Assembly (NCBI GenBank): GCA_944371685.1
Contig: CALVXV010000014.1
Location: 1-14,129, forward strand
Direction: 5' to 3'
Origin: an uncultured Bacilli bacterium
GTDB lineage: Bacteria; Bacillota_I; Bacilli_A; RF39; UBA660
DNA length: 14,129 nucleotides
The position numbers were made by a program, and so were the translations under genes. Under the pieces are notes generated by a model. It had not been told where the DNA came from and made no database searches. It saw only the letters and a list, made by a program, of their open reading frames with translations. The stretch's first letter is position 1, and each line of letters opens with the position of its first letter. Of this stretch, positions 1 to 6,023 are shown in pieces.

Positions 1-29
1 ATAATTCACTTCCTTTTTGACTAATATAA

Positions 30-58
30 CTTATACACTACTTTTAATTTTATGTCAA
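30..58 (-). promoter_or_regulatory. Sigma-A promoter reading leftward out of the window
   Basis: On the minus strand, a perfect TTGACA (-35, plus-strand 53-58) is separated by 17 bases from TATAAG (-10, plus-strand 30-35). An SD-like AAAGGAAG follows (plus-strand 8-15), and the last bases before the window edge read AT, which would complete an ATG at a normal distance if the next base is G. A minus-strand gene therefore probably starts at the left border; its product is not visible. Confidence 0.7.
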
Positions 59-90
59 ATACTTTTTATATTTCTTAATTTTTTTAAAAT

Positions 91-129
91 AAAAAACGCT
101 TTAAATTATGATTAATTTATACGTTTTTT
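91..129 (-). terminator. Hairpin terminator after the transposase remnant
   Basis: AAAAAACG (91-98) pairs with CGTTTTTT (122-129), and an inner stem TAAATTA/TAATTTA (102-108/113-119) closes on a 4-base loop. There are A and T tracts on both sides, so it could act on both strands. It lies directly behind the stop codon of the minus-strand remnant at 132. Confidence 0.55.
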
Positions 130-131
130 AA

Positions 132-545
132 TTATAATGTCTCTAATTTTTTTCTTGATAAGCCGGTTATTTTTGAAATAAGGTCTAAGTCAATATTACT
201 TTCTTTCATTTTTTTGGCTAAATCAAGTTTTTCTTCCATTTGTCCGAGCTTCTTGCCATGTTTTTCGCCTTGTTTTAATCCAGCTTCTAATCCATCATCA
301 TAATATGAAGTTTTAATAATTTCATCTTCCTCTTCTTTAGTTAAAAAATCAATTACAGTTTTGTCATCATTTAATTTGTCTACGTTTTTTTTAAACTTTT
401 CCATTATCGCATCTCCTTTGCATAACTCTTTTAACTCTTCACTATTGGCATCTAACATTAATAAGTGTTTTGGAGTATCTTTTTTAACCTTTTTTTCTTT
501 TTTATTATAATATTTTTTTGCAATAATAGTCCATATTAAAGACAA
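132..545 (-). pseudogene. C-terminal remnant of an Rpn/PD-(D/E)XK family transposase
   Basis: The frame encodes about 137 residues resembling the C-terminal third of recombination-promoting nuclease (Rpn, PDDEXK_2 transposase-like) proteins. These usually run to roughly 280-320 residues. From about residue 25 it shows the typical PKHLLMLDANSEEL segment, then KGDAIMEKF, then a Gly/Lys/Glu-rich coiled region (GLEAGLKQGEKHGKKLGQ), and finally the usual short helix pair ending in ISKITGLSRKKLETL. The catalytic PD-(D/E)XK core expected further upstream is absent. The only start at the 5' end is a TTG without an SD, and the first 20 or so residues look like noise. I therefore read it as a 5'-truncated, non-functional relic. 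Family assignment rests on the C-terminal pattern, not on catalytic residues. Confidence 0.65.
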
Positions 546-587
546 TGATTGTCAATCATTTTTAGAAATGTTGCTTATTATAATTAG

Positions 588-616
588 TTAAAATGTCACA
601 TAATATATTATATAAT
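588..616 (+). promoter_or_regulatory. Candidate promoter of the 30-codon mini-gene
   Basis: A perfect TATAAT (611-616) lies 17 bases downstream of TTAAAA (588-593, 4 of 6 matches to the -35 consensus). Transcription would start near 623, almost on top of the SD at 625-631. The surrounding DNA is very AT-rich, so chance matches are likely. Confidence 0.4.
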
Positions 617-643
617 TATCTCTGAAAGGAGATGATTATTTAA

Positions 644-736
644 ATGCATAACAAAAAACACGCATTAAAACTTGTTCACTTACATTACTTTATAAATTAT
701 CGCTTATTTTTGATAAAAAGTTGGATGATTTTTTAA
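644..736 (+). CDS. Candidate 30-aa leader peptide or microprotein
   Basis: This short frame begins MHNKKHALKLVH and ends LIKSWMIF. It is basic and aromatic/hydrophobic, with four His in the first 14 residues. An AAAGGAG SD (625-631) precedes the ATG by 12 bases, longer than ideal. A TATAAT lies just upstream, and the TAA stop is followed after 2 bases by a hairpin with a T tract. Promoter, SD, ORF and terminator thus form a self-contained unit of roughly 140 bases in front of the phosphoesterase genes. I do not recognise the peptide. It could be a leader peptide of an attenuator, a small membrane-active peptide, or a chance ORF. Confidence 0.35.
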   Translation: MHNKKHALKLVHLHYFINYRLFLIKSWMIF

Positions 737-738
737 TT

Positions 739-763
739 GACAATCAAAAATGATTGTCTTTTT
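739..763 (+). terminator. Hairpin terminator or attenuator before the phosphoesterase pair
   Basis: GACAATCA (739-746), a 4-base A loop and TGATTGTC (751-758) form a perfect 8-bp stem followed by TTTTT (759-763). It starts 2 bases after the stop codon of the 30-codon ORF and ends 40 bases before the ATG of the first phosphoesterase. A terminating ribosome would cover the 5' arm, so conditional termination is possible but unproven. Confidence 0.55.
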
Positions 764-783
764 GTTTACAGTGGTGTTAAAAT
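754..783 (+). promoter_or_regulatory. Candidate extended -10 promoter of the phosphoesterase operon
   Basis: TG at 775-776 followed by one base and TAAAAT (778-783) makes an extended -10. TTGTCT (754-759) lies 18 bases upstream as a partial -35 and overlaps the 3' arm of the preceding hairpin. The resulting leader to the ATG at 803 would be only about 13 bases. Confidence 0.4.
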
Positions 784-802
784 ATGGATTAAGAGGTGTC
801 TT

Positions 803-1726
803 ATGACGGAAAAAGAAATACTTATTTTTGAGATGATTGATGAGGGTTTTAGTTTAAATGAGATGGCTAATTTTTTGAGATTAAGTGCTAGACAGGTGCA
901 TCAAAAGATTCAAAAGCTAATTAGTGATGGATATTTTATCACCCCTACTTATTATGATGATGGAAATATAAGATATAATTTTAAGGAAAATGGTCAAAAG
1001 CATACTTTGAATTTATCTATTAATGATAGTCATAAGTTTAAGGCCTTAGTTATTTCAGATATACATGTTGGAAATTCTTTAGAAAATATTGGATATTTAT
1101 ACAAGGTATATGATTATGCGAGAGATAATGATATTCATATTATTTTAAATTGCGGAGATTTGATTGATGGAAATTTTACTAGAGGTGAACAATTAATTGG
1201 AGATGTCAATGAACAGATAAACAAGGTTATTAAATGTTATCCTTATGACAAATATATTTTAAATTTTATTTGTTATGGTAATCATGATTATAGCGCTTAT
1301 GAAAATGGACGAGATATTGCAATGGCTTTAAATCAAAGAAGGCATGATTTAATAAGTGGCGGATATGGATTTTCTTTGATAAATGTACTTAGAGACCAAT
1401 TTGTATTATGTCATCCTTTAGGTGATGGAAATTATAAAAAGATACCTAATAAACTTATTTTAGAAGGGCATCATCATAAATCTATGTTTAGAATTGAGCG
1501 AAATAATTATCGATTAAGTATTCCACCGCTTAGTGATTTATGTTTTGGCGATGTGGATAGTCCTGGAATGGTAGAAATGAGGCTTTCATTTTGCTCTGGC
1601 TTTATTCATATGGGATATTTTAAATTGATTGATTTAAAGCATAGCCTTAAAGTTTATAATGAAATGAGTATAGAGTTTTTTTTAAAACATAAAAATTTAG
1701 ATGAAAAAAATTTAGTTTTGAAGTAA
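803..1726 (+). CDS. Winged-HTH/calcineurin-like metallophosphoesterase, first copy
   Basis: A 307-residue cytoplasmic protein. Residues 1-60 look like a winged helix-turn-helix: a helix pair around LNEMANFLRLSARQVHQ, then a wing-like YYDDGNIRYNF. Residues 78-250 carry the complete calcineurin-like phosphoesterase set: D86-x-H88, GDLIDG (118-123), GNHD (159-162), H204 and GHHH (222-225). This predicts a two-metal hydrolase acting on phosphomonoesters, phosphodiesters or nucleic acid. The DNA-binding part suggests nucleic acid or a regulatory role, but that is inference. I chose the ATG at 803 because AGAGGTG (792-798) precedes it; the longer in-frame TTG at 737 lies in a terminator-like hairpin. 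Eleven bases separate it from its paralogue downstream. Confidence 0.85.
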   Translation: MTEKEILIFEMIDEGFSLNEMANFLRLSARQVHQKIQKLISDGYFITPTYYDDGNIRYNFKENGQKHTLNLSINDSHKFKALVISDIHVGNSLENIGYLYKVYDYARDNDIHIILNCGDLIDGNFTRGEQLIGDVNEQINKVIKCYPYDKYILNFICYGNHDYSAYENGRDIAMALNQRRHDLISGGYGFSLINVLRDQFVLCHPLGDGNYKKIPNKLILEGHHHKSMFRIERNNYRLSIPPLSDLCFGDVDSPGMVEMRLSFCSGFIHMGYFKLIDLKHSLKVYNEMSIEFFLKHKNLDEKNLVLK

Positions 1727-1737
1727 GGAGTTTTTAT

Positions 1738-2730
1738 ATGTTATTATATGACAAAGAATTGATTGATAAAATTAATGGCGAGAAAACGCTAGAAGAAATA
1801 GCTAAAGAGTTAAACTATCCAATTGCTTTAGTGTATGAGCGAATTATAAAGCTTAAAGACAAAGGATTTATGTTAAAAAGGAAAATTTATGATAATGGTA
1901 AAATTTGTTATGACATGTGTAAGCATCCTATGGATGATTCATGTACGGCTAATATAAAATTATGTGATAAAAACAAGTTTTCAGCTATGCTTATTAGTGA
2001 TTTACACTTTGGCAATGAGTTTCAGGCTATTGATTATTTGGAACATGTTTATGATTATGTTAGGGATAATGGTATTCATATAATCATTAATGGTGGGGAT
2101 TTAATTGATGGTTCTTTTAGTCATGGCAAGCAAATTATGAACAATCCTTTAGACCAACTTGATTATTTAATTAGTAAGCATCCGTTTGATGAGAAGATTT
2201 TAAATTTAATTTGTTTAGGTAATCATGATTTTTCTTTATATAAAAGTGGCATTGATATGAAAAAGGCTTTAGAAAATTCGCGGTTTGATTTAATACCACT
2301 TGGTTATGGAATTGGAATTTTAAATGTGAATAGTGAACAAATTTTTATTAAGCATTATATACCGGATTATAGTTTTTTTCCGATTAACGGAAAGCTAGTA
2401 TTAGAAGGCCATAAACATAAAATGGGGATTATGAACAATGATAAGGGGTTACTAGTAGATATTCCTACATTGAGTAATTTGGTACTGGGCAAATATGAGT
2501 TTCCAGGGGCAATTAGAATGGATTTATTTTTTGATAACAATGGTTATATTGTGTCTGGACATTTTGAACAATTTATAATAAATACAAAACTTTATACGGT
2601 TAGTGAATCCATACTTGATTTAGGTTATTTAAATCACGATTATGTTTTAGAAAATGAGGTTAAGCCGAAGATAAAAAGTTTGAATCATGCTTCACAAATA
2701 GATAAATTTAATCGCAAATGGGGACGTTAA
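1738..2730 (+). CDS. Winged-HTH/calcineurin-like metallophosphoesterase, second copy
   Basis: A 330-residue paralogue of the preceding gene with the same architecture. It has an N-terminal winged-HTH-like segment (TLEEIAKELNYPIALVYERI, wing YDNGKICYDM), then the phosphoesterase core with D88-x-H90, GGDLIDG (119-125), GNHD (161-164), H206 and GHKH (224-227). All metal ligands are kept in both copies, so neither looks like a decayed duplicate. The C-terminal region after residue 230 diverges more and is about 25 residues longer. The SD TAAGGAG (1724-1730) overlaps the stop codon of the first copy, so the two genes are almost certainly co-transcribed. The substrate is unknown. Confidence 0.85.
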   Translation: MLLYDKELIDKINGEKTLEEIAKELNYPIALVYERIIKLKDKGFMLKRKIYDNGKICYDMCKHPMDDSCTANIKLCDKNKFSAMLISDLHFGNEFQAIDYLEHVYDYVRDNGIHIIINGGDLIDGSFSHGKQIMNNPLDQLDYLISKHPFDEKILNLICLGNHDFSLYKSGIDMKKALENSRFDLIPLGYGIGILNVNSEQIFIKHYIPDYSFFPINGKLVLEGHKHKMGIMNNDKGLLVDIPTLSNLVLGKYEFPGAIRMDLFFDNNGYIVSGHFEQFIINTKLYTVSESILDLGYLNHDYVLENEVKPKIKSLNHASQIDKFNRKWGR

Positions 2731-2734
2731 AAAA

Positions 2735-2769
2735 ACTGTAACGAAAATTTTAGTTTCATTACAGTCTTT
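2735..2769. terminator. Bidirectional terminator between convergent operons
   Basis: ACTGTAA (2735-2741) pairs with TTACAGT (2759-2765), and GAAA/TTTC continue the stem after one mismatch. On the plus strand it is followed by CTTTT. On the minus strand it is followed by a run of T, the complement of the A tract at 2729-2735. It sits between the stop of the second phosphoesterase and the stop of the activase gene, so one hairpin can end both transcripts. Confidence 0.75.
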
Positions 2770-3704
2770 TAATATTTACCGCATTTACTACCCCAAGAGT
2801 CGACAAGTTCGTTATTTCTATATATTTTAAGTAGTTCACAGGTATTGGGGCATCTATGACATTCAAAGGCTTTAGTTTGAAATTTTAAATCTTTCATCTC
2901 TAGGGAGTAAGTATGGCCGGTTTTGTTTTTTTTAGCTAAAACAGCAATGCCAATGGCACCCATTAAATGACTGTTTTCATCGACAATAATGTCTGCACCA
3001 AGAATTTCTTTAAAGTATTTAACTACTCCTTTATTTTTAGAGACGCCACCTTGAAAGATGATTGGAGATGAGATTTTTTTACCTTTGCCAACATTATTTA
3101 AATAATTTAGCACGACACTTTTACATAAACCGGCAATGATATCTTCTTTAGGATATCCGACCTGAGCTTTGTGAACTAGGTCTGATTCAGCAAAGACAGT
3201 GCATCTGGCAGCTATTTTGACAGGATTTTTAGATTTTAAGGCATAGTCGCCGAATTCTTCGACATCAATACCCAGTCTTTTCGCTTGGCTTGATAGAAAT
3301 GAACCTGTGCCAGCGGCACACAATGTGTTCATGGCATAGTTTGTGATTATACCATTTTTAATTAAAATTATTTTAGAGTCTTGACCACCAATTTCTAAAA
3401 TTGTTCTGATGTTTGGATAAAAAGTTAGTGTTCCTATTGCGTGAGCTGTAATTTCATTTTTGACAACTGAGGCTTTAAGCATGAGACCAATTAATTTTCT
3501 GGCACTTCCTGTTGTACCGATGCCTTTGATTTGACAATTTTGGGGTAAGTCTTTTTTTAAGAGTTCTAAAAGTTTTTTGACAGCATTTGTTGGATTACCT
3601 TCAGTCCAAATATAAGCCTTCGTAATTATGTTATTATTATCGTCAATGATGACTCCTTTAGTAGAGATGGAACCAATATCGACACCTAAGTAACAATCTT
3701 TCAT
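2769..3704 (-). CDS. BadF/HgdC-type ATPase, 2-hydroxyacyl-CoA dehydratase activase
   Basis: A 311-residue member of the ASKHA ATPase family that couples ATP hydrolysis to low-potential electron transfer into 2-hydroxyacyl-CoA dehydratase-like enzymes. Visible motifs are LGVDIGSISTKG (phosphate loop, 6-17), GIGTTGSAR (61-69), LEIGGQDSK (103-111), CAAGTGSF (129-136) and FQGGVSKN (217-224). C129 and C168 match the two Cys per subunit (127 and 166 in Acidaminococcus HgdC, from memory) that hold the dimer-bridging [4Fe-4S] cluster. Unlike classical HgdC, it has a C-terminal tail with C282, C285, C289 and C308, a pattern seen in the large activase-related fusion proteins. It is the last gene of a three-gene operon; its ATG overlaps the upstream TGA as ATGA. 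The SD is GAGGAAAG. The partner enzyme is probably one or both upstream proteins. Confidence 0.85.
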   Translation of the reverse strand: MKDCYLGVDIGSISTKGVIIDDNNNIITKAYIWTEGNPTNAVKKLLELLKKDLPQNCQIKGIGTTGSARKLIGLMLKASVVKNEITAHAIGTLTFYPNIRTILEIGGQDSKIILIKNGIITNYAMNTLCAAGTGSFLSSQAKRLGIDVEEFGDYALKSKNPVKIAARCTVFAESDLVHKAQVGYPKEDIIAGLCKSVVLNYLNNVGKGKKISSPIIFQGGVSKNKGVVKYFKEILGADIIVDENSHLMGAIGIAVLAKKNKTGHTYSLEMKDLKFQTKAFECHRCPNTCELLKIYRNNELVDSWGSKCGKY

Positions 3705-4765
3705 TTTTCTTTCCTCATTTCTAACATGTCATAAAAAGCTTCTAATCTAGTTTCGATACCAGTTTTAGAAGTGGCGGAATCGAAGCTAAAAAATAAAATT
3801 GGTTTTTGGTACTGATTAGCTATTTTACTGATGATGGGCATAGCCCCTATTTCTGGAGTACAAAAGGATGATTTGATATGAATTATACCATCATAATCAT
3901 TCTCACAGAGGTATTTACATCTGGCAATATTATCGCTGGCGTCAGCACCTAGGCAGTAGTGAAAATATTCTTTAGCATATTTTTTGTATTTTTTATATTC
4001 TTTTGGTTTTTCGATTAAAAGATAGTGAACGTTGGTAAAACGTTTAATTTCGATATGATGTTTAGCTAATGATTTTTCTAAATAGTAGTTAGAAAATGGT
4101 TCCATGATGGTGTAAAGCTCCCCTATTATGCCTATTTTTAATCTATTATCTGGTTTATGTGTTTTTAATTTATGAAATTTTTTTAAGTATTTTTGATAGG
4201 TTTTGTAAAGATGATGATAGTTTTTGATATGACTAAATTCAATTAACATTTCTTCTTTTAAAGATTCAAATGAACCTTCTATTTGTTCAAATCCAATGTT
4301 TTCTCTAATATAGTTGTCGATGGTATCCATATATTTAATCATTTTCATGGTTATAAAGCCATAATAAATAGTTTTTAATTTAGAATATTTGGGATTTATT
4401 TGTTTTAAAAGCTTGTTTATTCTTTTTATGTTGGTCTCGCCTTCGGTAACAAGGTTAATGACTTTACAGTTATATCCTAAATCTTTTAATGTTTGCTCTT
4501 GGAGTTCGGCGTAATATCCATAACGGCATCCCCCACCCATTTGAATTAGAATTTGCGCACCTTTTTCTAAGCATTCTATCATGGTGCCTAAAGTATATTT
4601 GAACGGTGTACAGACGAATTCTGGTGAATATTTTGTGCCTAATTCGATAGTTTTAGAAGTTATTTTGGGAGCTTTAATTACTTGGTCATTTGGATAGATA
4701 TGAGAAAGTAAATAAGTGGCTGGAATATAATAATCACCCATTTGGGGAAAGGCAATTTTAGTCAT
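3701..4765 (-). CDS. DUF2229-type activase-associated Cys-rich protein (COG3581-like)
   Basis: A 354-residue soluble protein. The start shows FPQMGDYYIPATYLL, followed by Cys-containing conserved segments: FVCTPFKYTLG (C52), GGGCRYGYY (C80), a C271-C283-C287 group near ARCKYLC, and SSFCTPEIGAMP (C302). It ends with a SKTGIETRLEAFYDML motif shared with the upstream gene. Cys spread over two similar halves suggests an Fe-S cluster site like that of dehydratase subunits, but this is inference. In other Bacillota similar segments occur fused behind BadF-type ATPase domains in one very long protein; here they are separate. It overlaps the upstream gene by 8 bases and the downstream activase by 4, implying translational coupling. 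A good SD (TAGGAGGT) lies in the upstream gene's 3' end. The reaction is unknown. Confidence 0.75.
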   Translation of the reverse strand: MTKIAFPQMGDYYIPATYLLSHIYPNDQVIKAPKITSKTIELGTKYSPEFVCTPFKYTLGTMIECLEKGAQILIQMGGGCRYGYYAELQEQTLKDLGYNCKVINLVTEGETNIKRINKLLKQINPKYSKLKTIYYGFITMKMIKYMDTIDNYIRENIGFEQIEGSFESLKEEMLIEFSHIKNYHHLYKTYQKYLKKFHKLKTHKPDNRLKIGIIGELYTIMEPFSNYYLEKSLAKHHIEIKRFTNVHYLLIEKPKEYKKYKKYAKEYFHYCLGADASDNIARCKYLCENDYDGIIHIKSSFCTPEIGAMPIISKIANQYQKPILFFSFDSATSKTGIETRLEAFYDMLEMRKEK

Positions 4766-5660
4766 TTAATTTACCTCCTAACATGTCTAAAAAACTTTCT
4801 AATCTCGTTTCTAGGCCAGTAAATGATGAATTATCATCAATGACAAGGTTTAGATAAGGTATATTTATTTTACGCATGGCAAGTTCGTTGGCTAAAGAAT
4901 CTGGGGCGCATGGGAATGATGATATGAAAATTATCCCGTTTATATGGTCTTGACAATAGGCGATGGCGCCTAGGTTATCTTTACTATATTTAAAATAAAG
5001 GTCTTTGGATATTTCTTTGCTTAAATGATTAGTTATTTTAGGATTAAATTTATCAGAATATATTATTTCTATTTTGTTTTTTATTAAATATTTAATAATG
5101 TCTTTACCAATTAGTTCATCGTAAATATTGTAAGGATGGCCGACGATGAGAATTTTGGTTTTTTTTACTTTTAATTTATTTTGACTTATTTGATGATTTT
5201 TTTTGAGACGTTTTTTTTCTCTTGTAATTGCATATTTATAGGCTTTTTTTATTTGTGAGTGTTTTTTATTTAAAGTTTTGCCTATTTTATAAAGGCCTTT
5301 TTTTAAAGTTTGTCCTTTTTCTAAGTCGATGTTGTAGTGCAGAAGATTTACGTCAAATAAGTTTTTGACAATATCATATACGACCCAAAAGTTAGTGCAT
5401 GTTTGATTGTTATTTTTAAAGTTACTAATTCTAGGTACTAAAATATAGTCACATTTATCTTTTAAATAGTCGACATGACCTAAGTAATTTTTTAATGAAA
5501 GGCACATTTCACTATTTGATACTTTTAGGCCTTTATCCATAATTTCTTTATTGGTTACAGGGCTTATTATGTATTTGATTTTTAAAGAATCAAAGAAGTC
5601 GGTCCAAATGTCTTTATAATAGTAATAAAACAAACTGCGAGGAATGCCAACTGTGTTCAT
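4758..5660 (-). CDS. DUF2229-type activase-associated protein (COG3580-like)
   Basis: A 300-residue soluble protein and first gene of the operon. Its start, VGIPRSLFYYYYKDIWTDFF, is typical of DUF2229 proteins. Conserved Cys sites follow: SEMCLSLKNYLGH (C53), C70, CTNFWVVYD (C88), AYCQDH (C236) and FPCAPDS (C251). The C-terminus contains SSFTGLETRLESFLDML, nearly the same as the end of the next gene, so the two proteins are likely distant homologues that could form a heterodimer, as dehydratase subunits do. Residues 115-170 are very Lys-rich, perhaps a basic linker. The start is ATG with a weak GGTG SD. The function is not established; the link to CoA-ester or other reductive chemistry comes only from the activase family. 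Confidence 0.75.
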   Translation of the reverse strand: MNTVGIPRSLFYYYYKDIWTDFFDSLKIKYIISPVTNKEIMDKGLKVSNSEMCLSLKNYLGHVDYLKDKCDYILVPRISNFKNNNQTCTNFWVVYDIVKNLFDVNLLHYNIDLEKGQTLKKGLYKIGKTLNKKHSQIKKAYKYAITREKKRLKKNHQISQNKLKVKKTKILIVGHPYNIYDELIGKDIIKYLIKNKIEIIYSDKFNPKITNHLSKEISKDLYFKYSKDNLGAIAYCQDHINGIIFISSFPCAPDSLANELAMRKINIPYLNLVIDDNSSFTGLETRLESFLDMLGGKLND

Positions 5661-5696
5661 GTTATCACCACTAAAAATATATTAAGATTTTTTTGT

Positions 5697-5724
5697 TTTA
5701 TGAATATTTTTTTAAATTTGACAA
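5697..5724 (-). promoter_or_regulatory. Candidate promoter of the activase operon
   Basis: On the minus strand TTGTCA (plus-strand 5719-5724) is followed after 16 bases by CATAAA (plus-strand 5697-5702), about 37 bases upstream of the ATG at 5660. The -35 matches 5 of 6 and the -10 only 4 of 6 positions, so this is tentative. Confidence 0.3.
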
Positions 5725-5749
5725 ATTATATTAGAAGGAGGTTTTAAAA

Positions 5750-5905
5750 ATGCAGAAAATTAATTGTACGGTTTACGACTGCCGGCACTGTGATGTTATG
5801 AATGACGAGTGCAAATTAAAGCAGATTAAAGTGGCGTGCTGCCAAGGTAAAAATGAAAAAGAATCTACAATGTGTGATAGTTATGCGAAAACTGACTTAG
5901 ATTAA
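5750..5905 (+). CDS. DUF1540 small Cys-rich protein
   Basis: A 51-residue protein starting MQKINCTVYDCRHCD, with seven Cys at 6, 11, 14, 21, 30, 31 and 42. The spacing (C-x4-C-x2-C-x6-C, then QIKVACC, then a final TMCDSY) fits DUF1540, a short domain found in Bacillota and thought from its Cys pattern to bind a metal ion. The function is unknown. The SD is excellent: AGAAGGAGG (5733-5741), 8 bases before the ATG. The gene is monocistronic, divergent from the activase operon, and closed by its own terminator. I see no clear promoter of its own. Confidence 0.85.
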   Translation: MQKINCTVYDCRHCDVMNDECKLKQIKVACCQGKNEKESTMCDSYAKTDLD

Positions 5906-5916
5906 ATAATTTTTTT

Positions 5917-5951
5917 ATTACACTTACTTAAAATGAGTGTAATATTTTTTG
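5917..5951 (+). terminator. Rho-independent terminator of the DUF1540 gene
   Basis: ATTACACT (5917-5924) pairs with AGTGTAAT (5936-5943); a wobble pair and one further pair extend the stem to 10 bp around a 7-base loop. ATTTTTTG follows. Confidence 0.8.
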
Positions 5952-5991
5952 TGTAAATTTTATAAAAAATATATATGCTTTAGCATTTATT

Positions 5992-6000
5992 TGGTATAAT
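5992..6000 (+). promoter_or_regulatory. Extended -10 promoter of the FemAB-type gene
   Basis: TGGTATAAT (5992-6000) is a full extended -10, with the SD AGGAGG 10 bases further on. No good -35 is visible 16-18 bases upstream, which is common for extended -10 promoters. Confidence 0.6.
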
Positions 6001-6023
6001 TAGATGTGTTAGGAGGCGGTTTT

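Noticed and set aside
737..802. TTG-initiated 22-codon extension of the first phosphoesterase
   Set aside because: The TTG has no SD and the extension is encoded by the terminator hairpin; ATG 803 has AGAGGTG in front.
5718..5732. TTGACA and TATATT as a promoter for the DUF1540 gene
   Set aside because: The boxes are only 3 bases apart, and a start after TATATT would fall inside the SD.
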